From contig JBHGNT010000015.1 of NCBI GenBank assembly GCA_043228905.1, positions 558,001 through 622,000 on the forward strand: a stretch of DNA of 64,000 nt, written 5' to 3'. Both the position numbers and the translations under genes were made by a program. Numbering within the stretch: position 1 is the first letter of the stretch; each line of letters begins with the position of its first letter. Below the pieces are notes generated by a model that saw only the letters and a program-made list of their open reading frames with translations, made no database searches and was not told the origin of the DNA. Source of the stretch: Azolla caroliniana (lineage: Eukaryota > Polypodiophyta). This document shows positions 44,806-57,326 of the stretch, piece by piece.

Positions 44806-47042
44806 AAAGCTAAGAAACTTAATATGTCGAACTGTAATCAGTTTTCCAACAAAACATTGATGTTGATAACAGGGCACCTGTAAAATCCTGCTAGCTACTT
44901 AGCTATCCAAGTATGTGAGTGGCATATGCTATACTATCTGTCAGTTCAAATGCAGTTAAAAGTGTTATTTCAACAAATATTTACTACAATGCACCCTTCG
45001 GATTTCTTTCTTTCTTTTACTTCTGGAATCTGTAGGAGAGAAACTTTATAATCTCCTTTCTGTACATTGTTAAAGTCATTGATCGTGTAACCTACCTATA
45101 TACCAATCTGTATTCCTGTATTTCTAACCTTCGCTGTATTCTTTGTGTTTTGATAGATAATTCTTTTTTATCCTGTGTTAACATGTGAATGTTAGCCTAG
45201 ATACTCCATAGACCATAATTTCTTAAACCCTATACCTGTGTTCATGATTTGAATCAAATGAAAGAAAGTATGGTAGAATTCAAACTTGTGATATTTGCAT
45301 AGATATGTTTGCTTAACTGGATGAACAAGCATGGGAAAGTTAATGGTGTAATTAAAAGATTGTTGTATAATGGCCTTGTTAATATAAATTCTGCAAGATC
45401 TATACAATGGGAGGATAATATGAAAATGGTTCATCCTTGTATCATTGATCCACTGCTTTGTTATATCAACATTTAGTGAGATTTGTGGTTGTCTAATTGG
45501 CTGACAATCTAGGAGACTTTCTAGTACAAACTGTAATGTGGCTTTTTATATCGTTCCCTCATAATGTTAGATGACTTGCATGTCATAGGCGTGACAGCTC
45601 CACAATAAATGTTTGTGTTAAAACGTTGAATTGCATACTTGCATGTCCTCATGTTCAAGAGCATACATTGTTAGATGTGAATAGAAAAAATGTGGTAAGT
45701 TGTTACAAGCATAGTCCTTTGGGTAGCCATACAAATGTTATATATACAAGTGAATGTGTTTGCATGTACAATAGGTAAAGATTGTGGGACATATATGGAC
45801 ATATAAGTCTGCAGAATCATAGGATATTTTAAGTAAGGACATAATATGCAAATAAAAGGAATTAATGAACGAGAGTTCTCAGAAAAAGATATTGGTCTCG
45901 AACAATTGCAATTGCTTCTCCCTTATTGTTGAATCAAACAATGAGCGTTTGTTTATATAAAATAATCTCATCTTCTTGAGCATATACTCCATTGCTAATC
46001 TCTTTACCCAAGTGAATGTATGCATTATGCTTGAGTAACTCTATAAGTGAGTGGAGGTGCTTCGTACTCCTCCACTAGGTTACTACTCAAGGGTAAGTGA
46101 CTAGTGGATCCTTAATGGAGTGAGAGTCTTAATCATATTTTGTTGATCATCATTGGGAAAATGATATTGTGTTGTCTTCTTGTCAGCATCTAATCAATAG
46201 TTGGTGTGAGTGGGCCACAATTGCTAGATAGGCCCATGACAACTAATCGTCAACACAAATCGCCAAGATCATGTTGTTAATGTCAAAACATGTCCCATTG
46301 GCTTTTTTGCCTTGGGGATGCTATTCATCTCACTTGAAGTGGAAAATGAGGTATCGAGAGAGCAGACAATTGTCCTCCACATGGATGGATGAGCTTTTGT
46401 GATGAAGTATACTACTTACTCATGGTCACTCGTAGAAGAGATGGATCCCTTCCTTTCTTTTCTTTTCTTACCAAGTTGCATAGAAGTCACAACGGCTTGG
46501 CTCAAGGCTGAATTGAACCGTTAAAACATTTATAAAATAGTTTGGCAGTTTGGAGGTTTGGTTTGGTTCTGTTAAGGTTTGAGCCGAGTTAACTGGTTTG
46601 AGGTCAGTTAGGCAAGGCTCAAGTCGAACTTTAAGGCCTAACCAGTTAAGACCTCAATGGTTTGACCAAACCATTTATTAAACTAGTCTAGCGTTAAGCG
46701 CTTTGACAAAAACTCTCAAACCGGTTAAGGCTTAACTGGGTTTGGGTTTGGACAAGGCCATACCACTTAAGCCGAAACCAAACCGTTGCCAAATCCAAGC
46801 CATTGGAACATAAGAGTTGAAATGATTGAATTGATTGGAGTTTTATTATTATTATTATCATCATCTATTAAAAACAAATGTTAATGTCAAATATGTAATA
46901 ATTTGATAATTAATGGAAAAATGGGAAAATTGATAATAATAGTTTTTTTTTGGTAAGAAATACAGAAAAACAGAGGAAACAGAGGAAGCAGAGGAAACAG
47001 AGGAAGCAGAGAGCAGAGAGAGAGAGAGAGAGGGAAGGCGTG
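44806..47042. other. LNK 3' UTR and intergenic region
   Basis: The first few hundred bases should be 3' UTR. 46500-46800 holds imperfect AACCGGTTAAGG/GGTTTGGTTTGG words similar to those at 39090-39480. The last ~70 bases before 47043 are a GA-rich leader (GAGGAAACAGAGGAAGCAGA) that probably belongs to the SYP71 5' UTR. No other gene seen. Confidence 0.5.
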
Positions 47043-50000
47043 ATGAGCGTGATCGACCTCCTCACGCGCGTGGATGCGCTGTGCCAGAAGTACGAGAAAT
47101 ACGATCTCGACAAGCAGAGGGATCAGCAGCAGATCTCTGGAAGCGATGCATTCCTCAAGCTCTACACCGTCTTCGAGACGGAGATAGCCGCCTGTGCACA
47201 GGTCTCCTTGCTCCCTCAAACCTGATCCTTTCTCATAATTATCATCTCATTCCGTGTAATTCAAGTTTCGCCTCATCTCATGTCATGCCCATCCCATGCC
47301 ATTTCGTTTGATCTGTTTTGTATTTTGTTATCTGGCTGAACCTTGCAGAAAGCCAACGATTCCGAGAACGAGAAGAACAGAGCCGTTACTGCTACACTTA
47401 ATGCCGAGATCCGGAGGGCAAAGGCAGAATTACGCAATGAACTTCCCAAACTCGAAAAGCTTGCAAATCGCAAGGTTTTGTCTGATCTATGAAGTGTATT
47501 CCTTAAACATTATCATACGAATGGAAATCTTATTATGAATGCTTAAGAAAGATCCAAATAGAAACACAATGCCATTTATGAAATGAGAACGGAATCACAA
47601 TGTCATATGTTTTTTACTGCAAAATTCTTTATACATCCTCCCTTGGATAGAGCACCCTCATCCAGCTTGACTAGTTGTATTTAAAATGAAACCTTTGTAT
47701 GCACAAATAATCATACATTATCTGTACAATCTCCTTATCTGCCTCGAGTAGTTGTACTCGTTTTAGAACAAGTTTGTGTTTGCACATTTTGTACATTATC
47801 CTCATTAGTCTCGAATAGTCTTATCGTAATCCAGAAATTTAGGTTGATGCAACTATATCTATATGATCTGTACATTCTCCTTATCTGGCTTGTGTTCATA
47901 TATATCACATATATATACATATATATGATGTATACATTTTCGGGCTTCTACTTCACATTGGTGTGCACCGAAAGAGAGATATTATATTCTATTGAGAACA
48001 TATGAAATTATCTATGTTACCAAGTCAGATATATTCAAGTTGATGAGTATGGTTTATTTCAGTGGGTACAAAGTAAAAAATTACAATATTGATACTGAAA
48101 CCAACTAATAACTAAACTCTTTCTTCCACGTTTCAGTTACATCCAAGAGTTATAATCCGTAAGATCATGCATGCCACCTGGAAATTTCAATTAGTAGATG
48201 TGATTTATTATTCAAGAAGGGATAAAATAGAAACCCTGTATTATGCACATATCTTTATATGGATGTGTGTGCGTATAGGTGTGATGAATGTGTTTGCTCT
48301 ACTCAATTCTCATTGAAAAATAGAGGAAACAACAAAAAGCCCTATATTGAAGCAGCTACTATAATATCTTGAAAACAACAAAAAGTATTATATCGAAGCA
48401 GATGCTATAATATATTGAGAACAGGTTGAATTTCTGCTTTGTTTCTGGAAAAGATGTCTTCAGTACAAAGGTATAAGACACTGGATAAGCCTCTATTTCT
48501 TTCTATAGACATAAAATACACCATGTAAAACCTTGAGTAAGAGAGCACTGAATAGCATAAACAAGTCAAATAACTCCATATCATTGTAAATATGAGTCTG
48601 AAAAGATGTAATTGTATTTTATAATTTCTGCACCGAATAAATGTTCATTAGTCATGAATGTTGCTCATTCCCTTACATGGTTCATTTCAATTTTGTAAAC
48701 AATTTCCAGAAAATTGTATGTGCAAAGCTGGTTTAATTGTGGAATATTAGTGGGCTTAGGGAGTTCTTGTTAGTTGTATACATTCTATCTCTTATTTTTT
48801 TGAGTCTGATAAAATTCTGATGTTATGTCCATGAAATGTTTATTATGACATTGCTCTCCCTCTGATATTTATTGCTATTTTGCTATATCCTGGGCTCAGA
48901 GATATCTTCCTGTTCATAATCCAGGCACTGTGAATTTGGTTCTCTATTGCCTAATGGTGTCTTTGCCTCTGCATTGTATCAAACTATGTCTCCATATTTT
49001 GCATACTTTACAAGACTAAAGCTCAAAAGTATGGCTGTTGTATCAAACAACCAAACCTTGACCATAGTTTGATGAATGAGATGTGTGTTCACTTGATTCC
49101 TAGGTTTCCAAAGCAACAACCTTATCATGCCTTTCTTGATTTGAGTGATTGTTTTCATCCCTACTGGAAGATGCTGTCCTCGTTGCCTCGGTATGCTGGT
49201 AAACTTCTGCCGTTCTCAGGTTTACTAATTGAAGGTTCACTGTGAAGCCCTAATCATTGCAAAGCTATTCCAATGTGCTGAAGTGGGACTACAGTCCCTC
49301 TGCTTGAAATGAGCACATCTGTGTAAAGCAGGATCAAGCTCAATGGCCCATAGTGTGGCTTTGGTTCTCCCTCTTCATGCAGTTTACTGAGAGATATTTC
49401 TTGTAATGTATTGCTACACTTTATAAGTTTAGAATAATTTGAGTTCGTAAATATAAGTGGGACTTATTGTTCTTATTAAGGCTTTTCTCAACTTATAATA
49501 AACAAACCACTGCTGTGTGTATGTCTTTAGGTCAAAGGTCTGAGCAAAGAGGAGATGGCAGCACGCCCAGATTTGGTGTTGGCACTGGCCGCTAAGATTG
49601 ATGCTATACCGGATGGAGCTATGGGATCAAATAAGCCAAGTTCATGGGGAGCTAAAGCTGCAGGGAGTCGTATGGAAATCAAGATCGACAACACAGACCC
49701 AGGTTGTGCATGGATTTCATTCCTCACTTTTCTGCTCATTCAGAAACTGATTGCTTATGGGCTGCAGATTATATTATGCACCCTGAGCACTATCAACAGA
49801 CCAGTGAGTCTAATCAGTTTCGGCAGGAATTTGAGATGCGCAAAAGAAGACAGGTAGGTTTCTTTATATTTATGAGCACTGAGTGACCTACTAATAAGCT
49901 GGTCTATGCATCTTCTTTTTGCTTCTTGTTTATGGAAGACACGTTTGCTAAGTGAAGAAATCTCATTCCTAACAAAGAAGACAGGTAGGTTTGTTGAGGT

Positions 50001-51401
50001 CTAGTGTAAGAATCTTAACTAACATTAGACAAATTAAAAGAGGAAATAAAGAAGAAAGGGTGCTAGACTGCCCAACCATCCCCCTAGCGAAGGTGAGAGA
50101 CAGATCTGAGTCCCCTGTCAGCATCCCATACCACTGAGTTGGACATGGATCATACATTGGATTTGAAGGAGGAACACATGTATGTAGCTAGAGCTTTGCC
50201 ACAATATTAGAGTCTCTATGTAGTCCCTCAACCCCTCCTTCATGAAGATAGCTAGCTTTCTTATATAGGCTCAAACCCTAGGCTCTTGTCTGTTTCACAC
50301 TTGATTTCGTTATTTGAAGTGGTCATGTGAGGAAACACTCAAAAGTTATCTCCCACTGTAGGATTGAGTTCATTCCTAGTGAACTGCCCCACATCTACTA
50401 ACCTTAAGGTTAGAGAACTACTGTTCGTTATAGCATGTGGTTATGATTGTAACATCTAATCTCTAGGCTTAACTTGGAGTAGTTCTTCAGAAGACAGCTT
50501 TTATAATAAAAAAAGGAAAATTTTAGAACTTAGGGTTGGTGATGACAATTCCACTTACTTGAATGGTATTGACCTGGCAGGATATTATCACATAGGTTTG
50601 AGAATCTATTTTCTTGAGCTATCCTAGCCTTTCCATGATGAATTTGTGTTTTATAGCAGCCCTACGTTTGTGGAATTTGAGAACATCTCTCTAGCATATA
50701 AAAAATGATCTCTTCTCCTTTTCTACCTCTCAAGGATGAAGGATTGGATCAAATCTCAGAGGGCCTTGCAACATTGAGAAATATGGCAGCGGATATTAAT
50801 GAGGTATTGTTGGTTGTGTGAACATCAGAAGGCCAATGCCTGCTAACTGTTTCCATTGAATTGATATGATCTTTCATTAATTCTCCCAGGAATTGGATCG
50901 GCAAGTGCCATTAATGGATGAAATTGACACTAAGGTCTCTTCTCTTAATACTTTGGGAGTAAGTTTATCTTTGATAGCTGTTTACAGCTAACAATACTGA
51001 GATTTTCCTTATGACTAAAGGTAGATAAAGCTACTTCTGATTTACGTAATACAAATGTGAGACTCAAGGAGACAGTTACAAAGGTAAGTCTCTTACTCTG
51101 ATTTCTACTTGTTTATTTGAAGCTTCTGGTGTAATTTATTTAGTTTGTATTTCTTTGTAGCTGCGCTCAAGTCGGAATTTCTGCATTGACATAATATTGC
51201 TATGTGTAATTCTTGGAATTGCTGCTTATCTGTATAAGTGAGTTCTCTCTCTCTCTCATCAAATGAATGTTTGTGTCAATGAACCCGTATGCAAAAAATA
51301 AACATTCATTCTCTACATCTAAGTCTTTCAAACTCCATACAAGTTCTTACTTATATAATGAATTTGGCAATTGTCTGTTTTGCAGTGTTTTGAAGAAGTG
51401 A
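47043..51401 (+). CDS. SYP71: SYP71-type syntaxin (Qc-SNARE), 9 exons
   Basis: Exons: 47043-47201, 47349-47474, 49531-49702, 49768-49853, 50735-50803, 50890-50934, 51021-51083, 51161-51237, 51386-51401. They sum to 813 nt and 270 residues; Arabidopsis SYP71 is of similar size. SYP7 proteins are plant Qc-SNAREs at the ER and plasma membrane that act in vesicle fusion, including cell-plate formation. The N-terminal helical domain (VIDLLTRVDALCQKYEKYD) is followed by a SNARE motif at about 181-240 with the central Gln209 in EELDRQVPLMDEID. A C-terminal membrane anchor at about 246-265 (IDIILLCVILGIAAYLYNVL) is followed by KK. The start codon is the first ATG in a GA-rich leader and matches the family N-terminus. 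Intron 2 is about 2 kb. Every splice junction is canonical. Confidence 0.96.
49843..49993 (+). repeat. Duplicated splice-donor segment in SYP71
   Basis: AAAGAAGACAGGTAGGTTT spans the exon 4 donor (49853/49854) and recurs at about 49975-49993, 132 bp downstream in intron 4. It could serve as an alternative donor, but the intervening sequence contains in-frame stops (TGA soon after 49854). Confidence 0.6.
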
Positions 51402-51947
51402 CCATCTTATCAGCACAGCTCATGTCTTTGGTGTCTACTGAAGAAGTGACATGATCATTTTGGTTGCTCATGCTGTTTGGGTTTTGAATATAGCAGCTCA
51501 TGTAATTGTTTGTCTGTGACCCTGTTCTTATTATGCACCAGGACACCTTTTTCTTTACTGTTTAATGGGATGCACATTTAAACATCTATTAAATAGATAT
51601 TGATAGATTCTTTGGTTGAATAGCTTTTATAAACATTATTTGTCATGTCCAAAGCTTTTGGGTGGGGTATCATTTTATCATCAGAGAACCGCTACATTTG
51701 GGAAAAACCAGTTGAACTTCTATGTATTATGGAAAAACTTTTTAATCTATTCTCAATTGGAAACACTCCAATCCACCTAAGTTGCACTTACCAATTGACG
51801 GCCAAGCCTGAAGTAAGGAAGTTTTAACCTTTGTCTGATATTCCATTTATATAAATGAGACTGCATGTTGAGTACAATGTACATGGGTGTTAGGATCATG
51901 TCCCTAAAAAATGCTACCTCTTGTAGAGTTGAGTTTGATGATTAAAC
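51402..51947. other. SYP71 3' UTR and 3' LTR remnant of the downstream copia element
   Basis: The first 150-200 bases are likely SYP71 3' UTR. The part nearest 51947 reads as the start of a minus-strand copia 3' LTR; its far end was not located. Confidence 0.4.
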
Positions 51948-54900
51948 ACCCCCCTCGAGTTCAATTGTTTCTTGTTAAGCTCAATTGTCTTAGTGTAGTT
52001 AAAGTTTGGATTGAAGTTGCTTGAGCTGTCGGGTTGTGGTCTTCACATTGCTCACATGTACTCAATTTGAATTCGGCAATGTCGATCTTGCCAATCCGAA
52101 AAATGTTGATAAAAATCTCGAGGTGTTGGGTTTTTCATTAGGGTTTATCAATTTTGATTTTGCTTCAAGTGTCAAGCCTTACCCCATTTCCCTTGTCCTT
52201 TATCTGTGTGCTCCTTGGTCTTGGTCTCAGTAATTGTCCTACCTCAAGTTGTACATATTGAGTGATCCAAGGCCTTGATCCTTCAAAAGTGCTGCAATTT
52301 GTTGAGACCAATTGCCTTTGACAATATCGACCACCTGATTGTTGGTGTGGATGTATTTGAGGTCTATTTCTCTAACCAATATTTGCTCACAAATATAATG
52401 GTAGTGCACCTCATCGTGCAAAACATACAATTCTTTATGACCTAGATGTTGTTGAGATTGTTGTAGTGGATCAATATTGACTCGATTGATTCGTGGAAGT
52501 CTACAACTACACCCCTATACTCCACTTCAATGCTCTTGTTTCTCGTTGCTTTAGGAGATCATTAAGCTATCGAGTGAAAACATAAATTTTGATGTGGATA
52601 TCAAATGCATTACTTGCCCAATCAAAATTAGTGAACCCTTTGAGTCGAATCAATGCTCTACGCTTATAGAAGATACCACATAAAGTGTTCCATTGACATA
52701 TTATAACATTCTTAGCACAATCCATGTGAATGTCAAAAGGGATTTGCATGAATTGGCTATGGAGCTAGATAGGGTAGCTGGGGACATAGAATTCATAAGT
52801 AATAAACCTCCTCATTATTTGCCGACATTGCATTAGCTCATAGAACTCATTAGATTATGCACTTAGCATCCTATTTTGATCGAAGGGTGTTGAGATGGAC
52901 TCACATTTGATCACGATGAACTTGCTGAGAAGGTTCAACATGTAGTGTCATCATGAGATTGGTTGACTGTGTCATCCATGTTTGTCTTGATCTTGAATAC
53001 TCAATGATAATTGATTGGCTTCTTCTTATGTTTAGAGGTAGAGACAAAAACCCAAAGATCGTTGTTGATTGATACTCACATCTCATTCCTCATTGTCTCT
53101 ATCCACTTGGGATCTTGGGAAGCGTTGGTGTAAGTCTCGGGTTCTTGGCCCATTGTGACCTTCATCATGAATGCATAGTGATGCACCATTTACTCGTTGT
53201 ATCCTAATCTCACTATCGGGTTCTTCTGCCGGTTTGATTGATAAAGTTTTTCATTGGCCACTTCTAGGGCCTTCTTTATTCCTTGCGTTCTCATTAGACA
53301 CACCATACTTCTTGTCGACTAATCGAGACGACTAATCTGAGTGGTCACTTGAGGTTGTGCTCTTGGCTCTTGCTTAGGAATATTGCATTTCTTTATTTTG
53401 TATAGGTCTACCACTGAGGTGACACCACAATAGAGGTTTCTTCATATAGTGCAACACTTTGATTACTCGATGATACCTAAGGTCCATTTAGTCGGAGTGA
53501 GCGCAAGGGTCTCTACCTGTAATGGCTCTCGATCCCTCTTCTTCTTCACTCATTGCAAGGGTCATCGGTGTTAGTATACCATATATAAACTTATTCATGA
53601 CTATTGAGTGGTGGGGTTAAAACACTTATACTACTTCTGCTCATGTGACTCACATACATAGTATGTATTTTTCGGAGTAAATCGTGCATAACTCCTTTTA
53701 ATTGCATTGATAATTGTTTACTAACATTTATTTGGCCAAGGTTCGTGTACAATAACTTTATATCAGACTCAACCTTGAGTCCCTTTGCATACACCACTTT
53801 GTTCATCTCAATCATGTTGAGGATAAACATTCAACCTTGTCTTCTTGTATGAGCAATAAGTTGGCCCTTGCTATCGATGAAGCAACTTGCCTGGTTGATT
53901 TGTACTTGTATTCATTTCTCAACAATTTAGCCAACCAAGACAAGATTCTTTGTGATCATTGGGACATGCAATATGTCCTTGACATACCCCTTGTTATCAT
54001 GCTTACTAAATGCCACATTTCCAATGTGCTCAATTGTGTTTGGGGAGTCATCATTGGTCTCCACCACTGGGTTTCTCTAGTTCATGAACTAGACATTAAG
54101 TCTTAGGAGTCCATGAACCAGACATTATCAGGTTGGGAAGTGCTCGTTGTCATGCTATTTGCCTGATGTTAGATGACAAACATTGGACCTTTGTAGTCTT
54201 AGCCATCTATCACAAAGTAGTTTGTTGTTGTCGAGGTGAAGCGACTAAGTCATTCTTCTTCTTTTGGTACTTTGCTTCGAAGTGGTTAGGTTCCTGCAAC
54301 ACTAGCACTTGGGATTGTTGGTTTTGCGGGTGGATACATGATGGTGTTAGCTCTCCCTTCTACCCAAATTCCCTTGGCTATCTCCAACTTGTGCATCTCT
54401 TCCTTGTGGACCTCATGCATCTCTTTGTTGATCATTTTTGTCCCATGATTACTACAGTTATGACCTCGAACGAGATCATACTATATATACAACATCTGCC
54501 CATTAGATGTTGTGCTTTTCAACTGCATGTGGTTCTCTTAGACCATTAGGATGGATTGCAAGTAAAAAAAGCTCGAGGGGGTTTCCCTTGTTGGTATGGA
54601 AGCTCAAAATGTGCTACACTTATGTGTGAGACCTTTGAAGTAGATTTGCAAGTCTATCTTGTTGTTGTCAATTGCGACGTTAATGAAACCGAGTGAATTG
54701 CACAAGCCTTTGATCTTGAGGACGTGCTTCTTCACGAACATATCCCTCTCTCAAAGATTGTTTAACTCTTGCAGAGTTAAAGTTTTGGGGCCGTGGTTGA
54801 AGTTGTAAAAATCTTCTCCATGTTTTCCCAGGCTTCCTTTGGGGCCTTCACGTCTCGGATATAACTTAACATGTGATCTTGCACTCATGTTGCCATGCAC

Positions 54901-55150
54901 TACATTACTAGGTTGGTTCCTTGCTGCCACATGGGATAATCAGGGTTTATGAGATCGGGGGCTATATCTTGAGCACCCTCAATATAATTAACCCTTCTTG
55001 ACCAAGTATTAGTGCATCTTGTACTCCCATGATGAGTAGTTTGCTTGTCCAATGTCTATAATGTCAACACACTACACCAACTATGTTGATTTAGCTTGAT
55101 TCGTAAGCTTCATTCCTTGACATAATCCCTTATGATGCAACAACACCACA
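51948..55150 (-). mobile_element. Decayed Ty1/copia retrotransposon
   Basis: Fragments appear in element order on the minus strand. Gag (UBN2-like, about 55030-54590) has MATVQDHMLSYIRDVKAPKEAW. The start of RT is near 53180-53060 (EPETYTNASQDPKWIETMRNEM). RNase H pieces are at 52750-52570 (GIFYKRRALIRLKGFTNFDW) and 52430-52240 (DLKYIHTNNQVVDIVKG). A polypurine tract GAGGGGGG next to TGTTTAATC marks the 3' LTR junction at 51948. Stops, frameshifts and deletion of most of RT show it is dead. Confidence 0.65.
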
Positions 55151-55379
55151 CCAACAATGACTGTTGGGGGTTGAGGGAGACGTTGCTAAACATCTATTTT
55201 ACATGCAATAGAAAATAGACAACAGAGAAACAACAAAGACAAAACACACACAACTCAGAACATAATTTAAATTTGGTGGCACACACAAAAAAGCCCTTAT
55301 GATATATTGACCTATATACATCCTAATAAATGGTAAAAATTACCTTTTTGGCCTTTGCCAGTATGTATCAATTGTCCAT

Positions 55380-56150
55380 TAAAAGCCAACAGAATCAGTG
55401 AAGGATTTTTTCTTCTTCTCATGAACTACTTTTTATCACTAGATTTGGGACATTCATTTTTGCTCAATTTAACATGACATATAGATAATGGTGTGCTCAG
55501 AGGTTTTGCGCTCTCCATATTAAACTTCTGGAGTACTTTGCATACATGCTTAGATTGAGACAAATAAAAATAGATTCATTTCTTCCAATCACTAGTAATA
55601 TGCATGTAAAGGATGTGTTTTGCATTTCCCAAAATTTTCATGTCAAAAGTTTGACTCAATTTTATTCTTAGCTTGGATGACTCATCCTTGTTTTTACCGG
55701 CGATGAACATGTCATCAAAATAGAGCATTAAAAGTACATATAACTCATCTAGATATTTCTTCGTATATAGGCATGAATCTTCATTGCTCAGGATCAAATT
55801 TTTGATACTGCTTTCAAGGAGACTAATTAAGACCATATAAACTTTTCTTGAGTTTACATACCAAAGGCATTTTTCAATGAACTTCATAACCTTTTGGTTG
55901 CTCTTTACAGATCTCCTCATCGAGATCTCCATGCAAAAAAACAATTTTTACATCCATTTGAAATAACTCAAAGATCCTTCTTTGTGATTAATGCGAGCAT
56001 CATGCGCAACGTAGTCTTCTTGATTACCATAGAGAAGATTTTATGGAAATCAACTCCTTATTCTTGTTTAAAGCCTTTTACCACAATACGAGCTTTATAC
56101 TTAGGAAGAACATTATCGGCTACATATTTGTAATTTACACCCATTTATAT
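55380..56150 (-). pseudogene. Second copia fragment: reverse transcriptase
   Basis: Minus strand, from 56150 down: YKARIVVKGFKQE*GVDFHKIFS, TTLRMMLALITKKDL, then LSNEDSCLYTKKYLDELYVLL and LYFDDMFIAGKNKDE (YFDD for the catalytic YVDD), NAKHILYMHIT and, near 55450, LSKNECPKSSDKK. It is broken by several stops. It lies on the gag side of the previous element, so it belongs to a different insertion. Confidence 0.8.
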
Positions 56151-56239
56151 GGTAGTGCTTTCCTACCTTTAGGCAAAGTTAGTAATTGAAACAAAACATG
56201 GGGCGATGCGACGTGCCACAACAAAAGACTTGTCGGCAC

Positions 56240-57056
56240 TGTGCTGGGATCAAACCCGTGTCACCCGAGTGCTAGGCAAGAATACTCACCACTATACTAC
56301 AATGACATAGTGGCCCTTCAAGTCGTTGGCGATGTTGCCGAGGATTGAACCGGGTTTGCAAGTTGGAATACTGACCACTATATTGCAACGACATCGGGAC
56401 CTTGAGACATCTCTCTATGGGAACTAGAAACCACATAGGGGACAAAGTGATGATCCACACCAAAAACCATGTTGGCGCCATTGTCGGGGGATCAAACTTG
56501 GGTCACCCACGTGATGGGCGACAATACTGACCACTATACTACAACAACATCGTGAGCTTCGGGACATCTCTTTATAAGAACTGAAAATCACATGAGGGGT
56601 GAAGTGACGATCCACACTAAAAACTCGTCAATGCAATGACACTAAAAACTCGTCAACGCCATTGTTGGGGATCGAACCTGAGTTGCCTACGTGACAGATA
56701 AGAATATAGACCATTATAATTCTATAACAACATAGTTTTGAGACATCTTTCTTCATGGGAAATGCAATGTCAGATCAAAAACCTTGTCGGCGTCCTACTA
56801 CAACAATATGGTGACCTTTGACATGTTGCTCATGTAACTAATGGAAGCAACATAGGGGGCCTAGTGACACCATTCTATTGCAATGGTGAGTGCTCTATGA
56901 GTATTCCCACATGTCATGTGGACGACCCGAGTTTGGCCCTCGGCATCGATGACACATGGAGCGAAGGGACGTCTCACTCCCAAAACCCTACTAACATCGA
57001 TGCCGAGGGCCAAACCCAGGTCGTCCACATGACATGTGGGAATACTCACCGAATAC
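56240..57056 (-). repeat. Array of tRNA-Asp-like modules, block 1
   Basis: Read on the minus strand, four modules (56306-56240, 56392-56327, 56549-56482, 56732-56663) carry TTGTAGTATAGTGG (A box), a GTC- or ATC-type anticodon arm and GGTTTGATCCC-like B boxes. They follow the order of plant tRNA-Asp(GTC). A fifth module is present as an inverted pair (56876-56951 plus, 57056-56995 minus). A shared linker (GACATCTCTC, then GGAAGC-like, then AAGTGACGATCCACAC) joins the modules. None pairs well enough to be a functional tRNA. Confidence 0.75.
56899..57047. repeat. 53-bp inverted repeat made of two tRNA-Asp-like halves
   Basis: Arms 56899-56951 and 56995-57047 are reverse complements with two mismatches, separated by a 43-bp loop. 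Each arm contains GAGTATTCCCACATGTCATG and ends in CTCGGCATCGATG. Confidence 0.9.
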
Positions 57057-57326
57057 TAACACGTTCGTGTTCATTTTGAGAACTCCCTTACAAAATTTGT
57101 GAAGTAAATGACATTTGCAAGGTTCAATTACCATCAACACAATTATTAATGGTTTTTTGTTAATCAAGGAAGCACATGTTCACCATAAGGTATCTTGTTG
57201 TGCAACATACTTCTTTACAACATTGATATGCATCTTTTACTCTTGTCAAAACAGAGATTTTAGTACAATTCAAGTTCATGTAAACCCTAAACCTCTTTTA
57301 TTTGAAAAAAAAGAAGATTTCTAAAC

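Noticed and set aside
50040-50150. tRNA-like sequence in SYP71 intron 4 (AACTCAGTGGTATGGG on the minus strand)
   Set aside because: It has an A-box-like word but no convincing B box or cloverleaf.
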